From: an uncultured Pseudomonadales bacterium
GTDB lineage: Bacteria > Pseudomonadota > Gammaproteobacteria > Pseudomonadales > Porticoccaceae
Assembly (NCBI GenBank): GCA_937998635.1
Contig: CALLDA010000111.1
Coordinates: 1-14,664, forward strand
Length of the DNA stretch: 14,664 nt
Direction of reading: 5' to 3'
Of this stretch, positions 7,507 through 14,317 are shown piece by piece (the first letter of the stretch is position 1; each line of letters starts with the position of its first letter). The notes under the pieces were generated by a model. The model worked only from the letters and a program-made list of their open reading frames with translations. It was not told the DNA's origin and ran no database searches. Made by a program: the position numbers and the translations under genes.

Positions 7507-8268
7507 ATGACCAAACCTGAAGAGCCACAAAAAATCCCCGTTGGCGTTAGTAGTTGTCTGTTGGGGGAGCGAGTCCGTTACGACGGTGGGCACAAGAATA
7601 ATCCGCTAATAAAAAACACTTTGAGCAGGTATTTTGAATTTCGCCCTTTTTGCCCTGAAGTGACCGTTGGTCTCGGCGTACCCAGAGAAGCTGTGCAACT
7701 GGTCGTGGTTAACAACGCCGTGCGCTGTGTCGGCACACTTAGTCCAAAACTCGATATCACCGAGCAACTCATCGATTGCGCCGAGCAACAAAAACACTGC
7801 CATGAAAATCTCTCCGGCTACATTTTTAAGCGTAATTCACCTAGTTGTGGGCCGAACAAGGTCAATGTTGTCGATGGGTACGGAAAAGTTCTCGACAATC
7901 AGGGAAAAAACGCCAGTGGCGTCGGTCTTTACGCTCGGGAGCTTATGAAGAATTTCCCTTACCTCCCTGTTGAGGACGAAGATTCTCTGACTCATACGCC
8001 TGTCAGGGAAAATTTTATAACGCGGGTAACTATCTACCATCGCTGGCAAAGCCTGCTCACCAAAGAGCTCAGTTTGAAAGCATTAAGCGCGTTCCATCAG
8101 GATCACCAGCACATTTTCATCCAACACCATAAACAGCTCGCAGTGGAGCTGGAAGCAGGTTTGGTAAGCGCTGAACAGGACGGCGATGATATTAAGCAAG
8201 TTAAGGATGTTTATATCGAAAGGCTGACCAGCTTGTTGAAAATAATCCCAGTATCGAAGAATTTATAA
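7507..8268 (+). CDS. DUF523 (TudS/YbbK-like) protein with a truncated DUF1722 domain
   Basis: Residues about 10-160 are a DUF523 domain with GVSSCLLGERVRYDGGHK, FCPEVTVGLGVPRE and IFKRNSPSCG. The three conserved cysteines C17, C49 and C114 match the pattern that binds a [4Fe-4S] cluster in TudS thiouracil desulfidase, so the protein may remove sulfur from a thiolated base or a related substrate. From about 185 (RWQSLLTKELSLKALSAFHQ) the DUF1722 (YbgA-type) domain begins. It stops at 253, around where relatives have a basic-His motif leading into NVLQH, whereas two-domain proteins usually run to about 310-320. The downstream 200 bases do not encode the missing part in any frame I read. The start at ATG 7507 gives the expected N-terminus, though the AGGTG before it is only two bases away. 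Its own transcription unit is unclear, as it lies 33 bases after the beta-barrel gene. Confidence 0.87.
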   Translation: MTKPEEPQKIPVGVSSCLLGERVRYDGGHKNNPLIKNTLSRYFEFRPFCPEVTVGLGVPREAVQLVVVNNAVRCVGTLSPKLDITEQLIDCAEQQKHCHENLSGYIFKRNSPSCGPNKVNVVDGYGKVLDNQGKNASGVGLYARELMKNFPYLPVEDEDSLTHTPVRENFITRVTIYHRWQSLLTKELSLKALSAFHQDHQHIFIQHHKQLAVELEAGLVSAEQDGDDIKQVKDVYIERLTSLLKIIPVSKNL

Positions 8269-8376
8269 GCCCTCAATCACCAAAAATATTCGTTGCGAAT
8301 TGCTATGCTTACATTAACTAGCGGCCATGTCGGGCTAATTGGCTAGCGCCAGCGCCAGGGCAAAACGCAGGAGCTT

Positions 8377-8413
8377 GTATATTATAGCTTAATATTACAT
8401 AATTATAATATAC
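8377..8413. promoter_or_regulatory. AT-rich inverted repeat, candidate operator for the persulfide dioxygenase gene
   Basis: GTATATTATA at 8377-8386 and TATAATATAC at 8404-8413 are a perfect 10-bp inverted repeat separated by 17 bases. Inside and beside it are two further 8-bp palindromes, TAATATTA (8390-8397) and ATAATTAT (8399-8406). The block lies about 70-105 bases before the ATG of the fused persulfide dioxygenase-rhodanese gene and just upstream of a perfect TATAAT. Genes of this type are often controlled by ArsR-family persulfide sensors such as BigR, which bind AT-rich palindromes. Assignment to any such regulator is inference; no regulator gene is in the window. Confidence 0.5.
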
Positions 8414-8439
8414 GTGATAATCTGACAATCTCTCGATTT

Positions 8440-8445
8440 TATAAT
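8440..8445 (+). promoter_or_regulatory. Consensus -10 element before the persulfide dioxygenase gene
   Basis: TATAAT at 8440-8445 is a perfect sigma-70 -10 box, 36 bases before the ATG, leaving a leader of about 30 bases that contains GAGG at 8471-8474, seven bases from the start codon. No good -35 sits at 16-18 bases: CTGACA at 8422-8427 is only 12 bases away. The promoter may thus depend on an activator or on DNA shape from the AT-rich palindrome just upstream. Confidence 0.45.
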
Positions 8446-8481
8446 CGCTGAATAAGCACCGCAGACAGACGAGGCATTACA

Positions 8482-9531
8482 ATGGCAATCGAAACTTCTC
8501 ATCCCGGCATGCTGCTACGCCAACTTTTCGACCGCGACACTTTCACCTATACCTACCTGCTAGTCGATCCCGAAACCCAGGAAGGCGCAATTATCGATGC
8601 GGTGAAAGAGCAGTTTGATCGTGATTTACAGCTGATTAAAGAGCTGGGCATTGAGCTGCTCTATGCCATTGAAACCCACGCTCACGCTGACCACATTACC
8701 TCTGCCGGCCTGCTCCGGCAAAATACCGGCGCCAAGATTGTCTTCGGCGAAGCGGCAGGTATCCAGGGCATTGATCTGATCGTTAAGGATGGCGATAAAC
8801 TGTCCCTGGGCCGCCACAGCATTGAGGTGATAGCAACGCCCGGTCATACCAGCGGCTGCACCAGTTATTACATTGATGGCATGGTGTTTACAGGGGACAC
8901 TCTGTTAATTCGGGGTTGCGGTCGCACTGACTTTCAACAGGGTGACGCCAAAACCCTCTACGACAATGTCACCACCAGGTTGTTCACCTTGCCGGATGAA
9001 ACCCTGGTCTACCCAGCCCACGATTATAAAGGCCGAACCAGCTCCACTATCGGCGAAGAAAAACGCTGGAACCCCCGGCTCGGCGGGAACAAAACGGCAC
9101 TTGAGTTTATTGCGACGATGAACAACCTGAACCTCGATATGCCCAAGAAAATTAACGAAGCGGTACCCGCCAATGTCAGTGTCGGCGTCGATTACAACCC
9201 CCGGCAATACGTTCACGAAGATTTTTCTATGGAGGATCTCCACAAGGTCTGGCGCAACATGGGTGATAACGAGCTAATTATCGATAACCGCACCCCGGAG
9301 GAATATGCCGAAGGCCACGTGCCCGGTAGCGTCAATTTGCCCTTTGGCGAGGAAGCTGATCACGCTGAAACCCTGAAAAAATACGCCAAAGCCTACATAT
9401 ATTGTCGTTCAGGTCGCCGCGCTCAAACTGCCTTGACCAATCTATCATTGGCTGGGGTTGATAACCTGATCTGTGTCAGTCACACCGGTATGCCCGATTG
9501 GGTTACGGCTGGGTACCCTGTCGAGCAATGA
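8482..9531 (+). CDS. Persulfide dioxygenase-rhodanese fusion protein (ETHE1-like MBL fold plus rhodanese)
   Basis: The 349-residue product joins two sulfur enzymes. Residues 1 to about 240 are a metallo-beta-lactamase fold of the ETHE1/persulfide dioxygenase group, with HAHADH at 66-71, ATPGHTSGC (H122), FTGDTLLIRGCGRTDFQ (D139) and YPAHDYKG (H180). By analogy with ETHE1, the iron is held by H66, H122 and D139 and oxidises glutathione persulfide to sulfite. Residues about 250-349 are a rhodanese domain with IIDNRTPEEYAEGHVPGSVN and the active-site loop CRSGRR, nucleophile C308. This layout matches the known persulfide dioxygenase-rhodanese fusions (PRF) of Proteobacteria, in which the rhodanese exchanges sulfur between thiosulfate and glutathione persulfide. 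GAGG lies seven bases before the ATG. The gene has its own promoter region with an AT-rich inverted repeat and probably responds to sulfide or persulfide. BLH-type proteins are the main alternative name. Confidence 0.93.
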   Translation: MAIETSHPGMLLRQLFDRDTFTYTYLLVDPETQEGAIIDAVKEQFDRDLQLIKELGIELLYAIETHAHADHITSAGLLRQNTGAKIVFGEAAGIQGIDLIVKDGDKLSLGRHSIEVIATPGHTSGCTSYYIDGMVFTGDTLLIRGCGRTDFQQGDAKTLYDNVTTRLFTLPDETLVYPAHDYKGRTSSTIGEEKRWNPRLGGNKTALEFIATMNNLNLDMPKKINEAVPANVSVGVDYNPRQYVHEDFSMEDLHKVWRNMGDNELIIDNRTPEEYAEGHVPGSVNLPFGEEADHAETLKKYAKAYIYCRSGRRAQTALTNLSLAGVDNLICVSHTGMPDWVTAGYPVEQ

Positions 9532-9637
9532 GGCGAGCGGCAAGCCCCGTAAACTTGAACAGCAAAAGTCACCGTATTCGTCCCATCGTGCTATCAGCAA
9601 AAATAATCAATAACTATTAAGCAGGCAGGAACAACGC

Positions 9638-10519
9638 ATGGATAAACATCAAACACCCAGCCACACACAGTTTTTTGATATCGGCGATATCCAGGTCGCC
9701 AAAGTCGTCGACACCCTGGAATCCTTTAGTCCTAAAGCGCTTTATGTGGACAAAGATCGCAATGCATTTGATCCTCACCTGGACTGGCTCCAGCCCCATT
9801 TTCTCGATGAATCCAAAGGTATGCTGCTCAGCATTCATACCTTTGTCCTGAAAACCAAACACCACACCATCCTGATTGATACCTGTGTAGGCAATCACAA
9901 AACAGATTCCGGCTTTCCTCAGTGGAACCATCGTGAGGGTAACTACCTCGCTGAACTCAGTGCCGCTGGCTGCCGACCAGAAGATGTTGATTTCGTCTTT
10001 TGCACCCACATGCACGTCGACCACACCGGCTGGAATACCCAGCTAAAAGATGGCCGCTGGGTGCCTACCTTCCCCAATGCGAAATACCTGTTTAATCAGC
10101 GGGAATGGGATTGCTGGAAGGACTCAGATAATAAACATGACCGGGCTGTGCTAGAGCAAAACATATTACCCATCATTGAAGCCAATCAGGTTCAGTGGGT
10201 CGATAATGCCTGGTCTATCGATGACCAGGTGTCACTAACCCCGACACCGGGTCATACGCCGGGACATTGCAGTGTCTCCCTAAACAGCGGTAATAACAGC
10301 GCCTTTATCACTGGCGATATGATGATCCACCCAGTGCAAATCGCTGAGCCACAGTGGAGTCAGAGCGCAGATCAGGACAGACAACTGGCCATCCAAACCC
10401 GAAGTAATTTTGTCGATGAGCATTGCGACCGGGATATTATGATTCTTGGCAGCCACTTCAATACCCCGACGGGGGTTTATATCGTCGAACAGAATGGCCA
10501 GCGGCGCATTCGCTTTTAA
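9638..10519 (+). CDS. MBL-fold metallo-hydrolase
   Basis: The 293-residue protein is a cytoplasmic metallo-beta-lactamase-fold hydrolase with HMHVDH at 124-129, TPTPGHTPGH (H206), FITGDMM (D227) and a final H273 in LGSHFNTPTG. These fit a two-metal site (H124, H126, D128, H129, H206, D227, H273). The N-terminal lid region of about 30-65 and the length resemble the lactonase-like branch of the superfamily (AHL-lactonase and MlhB-like proteins), so hydrolysis of a lactone or other ester-like substrate is possible, but the substrate is not readable from sequence. It is not a close copy of the persulfide dioxygenase upstream: length, motifs and lid differ. AGGA at 9627-9630 lies seven bases before ATG 9638. 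The 106-base gap after the fusion gene has no clear promoter or terminator. It converges with the flavin enzyme gene, only seven bases apart. Confidence 0.9.
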   Translation: MDKHQTPSHTQFFDIGDIQVAKVVDTLESFSPKALYVDKDRNAFDPHLDWLQPHFLDESKGMLLSIHTFVLKTKHHTILIDTCVGNHKTDSGFPQWNHREGNYLAELSAAGCRPEDVDFVFCTHMHVDHTGWNTQLKDGRWVPTFPNAKYLFNQREWDCWKDSDNKHDRAVLEQNILPIIEANQVQWVDNAWSIDDQVSLTPTPGHTPGHCSVSLNSGNNSAFITGDMMIHPVQIAEPQWSQSADQDRQLAIQTRSNFVDEHCDRDIMILGSHFNTPTGVYIVEQNGQRRIRF

Positions 10520-10526
10520 TCAAAAA

Positions 10527-11519
10527 CTAAGGACGGTCCATCATCCCATCGGCAACAATTTCGTAGGAGCGAACCCGCGCCACGTGATCAAAAATCTGTG
10601 CCGCGATAATCAACTCGTCAGCACCGGTTTTTTCAATAAAGTCTTCCATCTGTTGGCGAACCTGTTCTGGTGTGCCAACCACCGAACAGGCCATTACATC
10701 ATTGAGCATGTGCTGCTGGAAGGCTTCGAGGCTATCAAAGTAATCTGCCACAGGAGGCTGCAACTGACTGGGTTGTCCGCTGTATAAATTGATAAATGCC
10801 TGCTGCCACGAACTAGCCAATAATCGAGCATCTTCTTCTTTGTCAGCAGCAAACACGCTAATACCCGGCATCACATAGGGTTTTGACAGTGCATCTGAGG
10901 GTTTGAATTGCTCGCGATAAACCTTAATGGCTGCCATTAACTGCCCCGGTGAAAAGTGCGACGCAAACGCGTAAGGCAAGCCCAGATGCGCCGCCAGTTG
11001 CGCTCCAAACAAACTAGAGCCCAGAATCCAGACCGGAACCGCCAGACCTTCTCCCGGTACAGCCCGCACAGATTGCGCTGGAGTATCTGATCGAAAATAA
11101 GCCATCAGCTCCACCACATCCTGTGGGAACTGATCGACATTGGAATTTAGATTGCGCCGTAATGCCCGGCTGGTGGCGGGATCAGTACCCGGCGCTCGCC
11201 CCAGGCCCAAATCAATACGACCGGGATACAAAGCCTCTAATGTGCCGAATTGTTCCGCGATAATCAGCGGCGCATGGTTAGGCAACATAATGCCACCTGC
11301 GCCTACTTTGATAGTCGAAGTTCCAGACGCCACATGACCAATCACCACCGCAGTAGCGGCACTGGCAATGCCCGCCATACCATGATGTTCTGCGACCCAG
11401 TAGCGATTAAATCCCCACTGCTCAGCGTGTTGAGCGAGATCAAGACTATTGCGCAGCGAATCACTGGCGCTACCGCCTTCGATGATGGGAGACAAGTCGA
11501 GTATGGATAAAGGGATCAA
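10527..11519 (-). CDS. yhbW: LLM-class flavin-dependent oxidoreductase, YhbW-like
   Basis: This 330-residue protein has the bacterial luciferase-like TIM-barrel fold. Family marks are LSILDLSPIIEGGSA near the start, RYWVAEHHGMAGIASAATAV (39-58), GAGGIMLPNHAPLIIAEQFG (73-92), YPGRIDLGLGRAPGTD (98-113), VPVWILGSSLFGAQLAAHLG and LPYAFASHFSPGQL. The match to E. coli YhbW as I recall it is strong along the whole length. Such enzymes use reduced FMN to oxidise or reduce small organic substrates; the physiological substrate of YhbW is not established. The start is TTG at 11519: on the minus strand AGGA lies seven bases before it, and the N-terminus fits YhbW without extension. The gene is convergent with the MBL hydrolase and divergent from the acyl-CoA dehydrogenase. 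Confidence 0.9.
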   Translation of the reverse strand: MIPLSILDLSPIIEGGSASDSLRNSLDLAQHAEQWGFNRYWVAEHHGMAGIASAATAVVIGHVASGTSTIKVGAGGIMLPNHAPLIIAEQFGTLEALYPGRIDLGLGRAPGTDPATSRALRRNLNSNVDQFPQDVVELMAYFRSDTPAQSVRAVPGEGLAVPVWILGSSLFGAQLAAHLGLPYAFASHFSPGQLMAAIKVYREQFKPSDALSKPYVMPGISVFAADKEEDARLLASSWQQAFINLYSGQPSQLQPPVADYFDSLEAFQQHMLNDVMACSVVGTPEQVRQQMEDFIEKTGADELIIAAQIFDHVARVRSYEIVADGMMDRP

Positions 11520-11679
11520 TGGTCTTTCCTTTTTATGAGAGCTAACACCAACTACTGGCCCCAGCCCCGCACAATGCTATTATTCCGGCACTTTCAAATT
11601 AACTCACTAGCGATGTCCAAACCTTGTAGGGACTCCGTTTCCAAAATAATCAGCCAGCAGATACTAAAGAGAGTACACC
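11520..11679. other. Divergent intergenic region between the YhbW-like and acyl-CoA dehydrogenase genes
   Basis: This 160-base gap must hold the promoters of both divergent genes. I can see the minus-strand ribosome binding site (AAGGAAA, reverse complement of about 11525-11531) and an AGAGAG at about 11668-11673 for the plus-strand gene. No pair of -35 and -10 boxes stands out on either strand, and there is no strong palindrome. Confidence 0.4.
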
Positions 11680-12846
11680 GTGGATTTTGAACTAGACGAA
11701 GAATACCGAATGCTGAACGACACTGTCAGCAAATTTGTTGACAGTGAGTTGATGCCGCTGGAAGCCTCCGTACTGGAGCGCGAAGCCAATGGTGGTGGTT
11801 ATGAGTTAAGCGCTGAAGAATTAGCGCCGCTCTACGCCAAATGCCGAGAACTGGGCTTATGGGGCCTGGATTGCCCGGAGGAAACCGGTGGCGCGGATTT
11901 GCCAGCGCTGGCCCTGGTCGGTGTCAACGAGGCACTGGGGCGGACTGTCACACCCTTCACCTTTCCGCCTGATTCCCCCAACCTGCATATGATGCTGGCG
12001 ACCGTCAACGACGCGCAACGTGAAAAATACCTGGAACCCTATGCCCGCGGTGAAACAATATCAGCCATTGCGATATCCGAACCGGGAGCAGGGGCCGACC
12101 CAGCAGGGATGATTACCCGAGCCGTGCGCGACGGTGATGACTGGGTGATTAACGGTCGCAAGATCTGGATCAGTAAGGTCAGAGAGGCCGACTTCACCAT
12201 CGTTATGGCGGTCACCGATGTAGAGAAAGGTTCACGGGGCGGGATATCTGCTTTTATTGTCGACAAAGGCACACCTGGCCTGGAAGTGGCCCGAGATATC
12301 AAACTCATCGGTGGCCACAGCAATTGCGAGGTGGTACTGGAAGACTGCCGCGTACCTGCCAGCCAATTGCTCGGCGTTGAAGGTCAGGGCTTTGCACCGA
12401 TGCAGTTGCGACTCATTGTCCGCCGCCTGCAAATGGGTGCCTGGTGTCTGGGTATGGCCAATCGCGCCCTCGACATGATGTGTGAACACGCTAATCAAAG
12501 AGTGACTTTCGGTGAGCCGCTGGCAAACCGACAATCCATTCAATGGTGGATAGCCGATGCGGTCACCCGCACCCATTGTCTGAAGCTGATGCTGTGGGAT
12601 GCCGCTACCAAGCAGGACAACGGCGGCGATGTACGTACCGAAGCCAGTATGATCAAACTCTATGGCACCGAGCTGGCCACCGATGTGATAGACAACGCCA
12701 TGCAAACCTTCGGGGCCATGGGCATGACCAAGGAATTACCCTTGCAAATGATGGCCCAGCGGGTTCGCTTGATGCGTATTTACGAAGGCCCCAGCGAAGT
12801 CCATCGCTGGGTGCTTGCCCGTAGACGGCTTAAAGAAAGTAGCTAA
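11680..12846 (+). CDS. Acyl-CoA dehydrogenase family protein
   Basis: The 388-residue flavoprotein has the full acyl-CoA dehydrogenase layout. It has an N-terminal helical domain (1 to about 125), a middle beta domain with AIAISEPGAGADP (129-141) and GRKIWIS (159-165) that contacts FAD and substrate, and a C-terminal helical domain with RVTFGEPLANRQSIQWW (274-290) and QTFGAMGMT (342-350). IYEGPSEVHRWVLARR near the end gives E369 as the likely catalytic base, in the position used by medium- and short-chain enzymes. It should oxidise an acyl-CoA at the alpha-beta bond and pass electrons to ETF; chain length or branched substrate cannot be read directly. The start is GTG 11680 with AGAGAG about 6 bases upstream and a normal N-terminus MDFELDEEYRML. 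It stands apart from other beta-oxidation genes here, but the next gene may act on CoA species. Confidence 0.94.
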   Translation: MDFELDEEYRMLNDTVSKFVDSELMPLEASVLEREANGGGYELSAEELAPLYAKCRELGLWGLDCPEETGGADLPALALVGVNEALGRTVTPFTFPPDSPNLHMMLATVNDAQREKYLEPYARGETISAIAISEPGAGADPAGMITRAVRDGDDWVINGRKIWISKVREADFTIVMAVTDVEKGSRGGISAFIVDKGTPGLEVARDIKLIGGHSNCEVVLEDCRVPASQLLGVEGQGFAPMQLRLIVRRLQMGAWCLGMANRALDMMCEHANQRVTFGEPLANRQSIQWWIADAVTRTHCLKLMLWDAATKQDNGGDVRTEASMIKLYGTELATDVIDNAMQTFGAMGMTKELPLQMMAQRVRLMRIYEGPSEVHRWVLARRRLKESS

Positions 12847-12920
12847 AACTAAGCGAGCAGATTCCTCAGCCCCAATGGACAGAGGTTGACGCCTGCCAGG
12901 ATAAACGCCATTCTTAAACC

Positions 12921-13565
12921 ATGTTAACCATAGACGATATACGCAGCGCACTCGACAAACAATCTCACCAGCCTACCGAATTCAGAGCCCATTACACCCA
13001 GGCCGCCGTCGCCATGATATTAGCCGACAGCGACGCTGTCGGAAGCAAGGGCAATGGCAGCGAGCTGGAGGTATGTTTTATTCGCCGCGCTGAACGCAAC
13101 GGCGATCCTTGGTCCGGTCAGGTTGCCTTCCCCGGTGGCCGCGCAGGCCCGGAAGACCCCGACGCTCACGCAGTGGCAGAGAGGGAAACCTGGGAAGAGA
13201 TTGGTTTGACGCTGGAAGAAAATCATCGCGTCGGCCCCCTCCCTGTTCGCCCCATTGATCGGGCCGACTTGCGGGAATCCATGACCTTGTCACCCTTTGT
13301 TTACTACGTTGATCAGGAAACCAAAAATACCGCCTTCGCGAGAATTCCGGAAGAAGTCGCCCACGTATTCTGGGTGCCGATTACCCATCTGTTTGATGAA
13401 ACGGCGGTCACCGAACTGGAATACCCTATTGCCGAAACCTGGAGTACCTTTCCCGGCATCCTGTTTGATGAGCACGTGATCTGGGGTTTGACTTTGCGCG
13501 TGCTTGATAGTTTTGCGGAAATCACCCAACGAACCTTGCCTGCTTTAAAGGGCAGTAACTGGTAA
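12921..13565 (+). CDS. Nudix hydrolase, CoA pyrophosphatase type
   Basis: The 214-residue protein carries the CoA-type Nudix signature. GQVAFPGG at 66-73 is followed, after the two-residue-longer spacing usual in this subgroup, by RETWEEIGL at 88-96 (metal-binding E89, E92 and E93). Upstream are RAHYTQAAVAMIL and CFIRRAERNGDPWSGQ, and downstream LSPFVYYV and EVAHVFWVPI. E. coli NudL (YeaB), NUDT7 and relatives split CoA, oxidised CoA or acyl-CoA into 3',5'-ADP and a 4'-phosphopantetheine product; that activity is inferred here. Residues about 36-49 (DSDAVGSKGNGSE) look like a loop insertion between strands, and the DNA encoding its start forms a perfect hairpin. ATG 12921 is the only sensible start; AGGA is about 19 bases upstream, too far to be a good site, so initiation is weak or coupled. 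It follows the acyl-CoA dehydrogenase by 74 bases. Confidence 0.9.
   Translation: MLTIDDIRSALDKQSHQPTEFRAHYTQAAVAMILADSDAVGSKGNGSELEVCFIRRAERNGDPWSGQVAFPGGRAGPEDPDAHAVAERETWEEIGLTLEENHRVGPLPVRPIDRADLRESMTLSPFVYYVDQETKNTAFARIPEEVAHVFWVPITHLFDETAVTELEYPIAETWSTFPGILFDEHVIWGLTLRVLDSFAEITQRTLPALKGSNW
13024..13042. repeat. Perfect 8-bp hairpin inside the Nudix gene
   Basis: CCGACAGC (13024-13031) and GCTGTCGG (13035-13042) are perfect inverted repeats around a 3-base loop. They encode residues about 35-41, the beginning of a poorly conserved loop of the Nudix protein. There is no T-run after it, so it is not a terminator in the usual sense. Confidence 0.6.
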
Positions 13566-13701
13566 ATTCCGTGGATGAACCCTGTAGGGCATGAGGTGGC
13601 TGAGCAGGCTGTCCTTCCCCAGCTAAAAGCAGCCAAGCTATAAGCCTCCGCCCGACAAACTACCATCGTTTAAACAAACCCAATATCACTAGATATCAAC
13701 A

Positions 13702-14292
13702 ATGAAGTATCCCTGGCAAAACATTCTCTATATCGATCCCCTTGGAAAAACCATCCCCTACCAGGCTCCACAAGTAGCGGACAGCGAAGCTACGGGTTTT
13801 ATCAAGCTCAAGGAACAGGCCGATGCCATTGACCGTATTGCAGATATACAGGGCAATATCCAGCTAAAGTCAGCGCTTGCCAAGATTAATAGCCAGGATA
13901 CAGAGGTTTTCACGGTAGGCTGCCACGCTGAAAAGATCGCCAATGACAACGGCCACCAGGCGAGTGGGTATCTCGAATTTGCTGTCAATGAGCAATCACT
14001 GGTAAGCGAAGCGGCGACTTATTTTTCTCTCTATTTCCAGTTCCAGAATCGACTCGCGCTAAGTCAATTTCGGCACGCGGTTAAATTCGAATGGGTCATT
14101 TTACCCGCCGTTTTTACCGCCATAAGCCTCCAGGGCTTTACTTGCTCAATCAAAATAAATACCGCCTGGTGCCCGACCCAGGCAGACAGCGAACAGGCCT
14201 GGGCGGAGGCCCTGGCTTTGGTAAGCGCACATCTGATCGACATTGTTTACCCACTGGGCCAAACCCCGGTTTCGATCAAGCGCATCTATTAG
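13702..14292 (+). CDS. Hypothetical protein of unrecognised family
   Basis: I do not recognise this 196-residue protein. It begins MKYPWQNILYIDPLGKTIPY, has no signal peptide and no convincing membrane helix, and ends PLGQTPVSIKRIY. The N-terminal 70 residues are charged and mixed helix-like (LKEQADAIDRIADIQGN). The middle alternates polar and hydrophobic residues as beta strands do (GYLEFAVNEQSLVSEAATYF, FEWVILPAVFTAISLQGF). A helix follows (DSEQAWAEALALVSAHLI). Three cysteines (74, 148, 157) are not in a known metal pattern. The start at ATG 13702 has no clear ribosome binding site. A 136-base gap separates it from the Nudix gene. It converges with the cupin gene, with 25 bases between stops holding a small GCCTG/CAGGC inverted repeat (14296-14313). 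Its coding status rests on an uninterrupted frame longer than the overlapping frames and on the absence of any other candidate here. Confidence 0.6.
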   Translation: MKYPWQNILYIDPLGKTIPYQAPQVADSEATGFIKLKEQADAIDRIADIQGNIQLKSALAKINSQDTEVFTVGCHAEKIANDNGHQASGYLEFAVNEQSLVSEAATYFSLYFQFQNRLALSQFRHAVKFEWVILPAVFTAISLQGFTCSIKINTAWCPTQADSEQAWAEALALVSAHLIDIVYPLGQTPVSIKRIY

Positions 14293-14317
14293 TAAGCCTG
14301 GTGCTCTACAGGCCCGT

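Noticed and set aside
8318..8346. CTAGC/GCTAG pair as a terminator after the DUF523 gene
   Set aside because: Only a 5-bp stem with a 19-base loop and no following T-run.
12232..12705. Minus-strand open frame of 157 codons inside the acyl-CoA dehydrogenase gene
   Set aside because: The plus-strand protein is clearly conserved across this whole stretch; the antisense frame has no family features.
13578..13640. GC-rich short repeats after the Nudix gene (CCCTGTAGGG, GGCTG/CAGCC) as a terminator
   Set aside because: Stems are short or loops long and no run of T follows; too weak to call.
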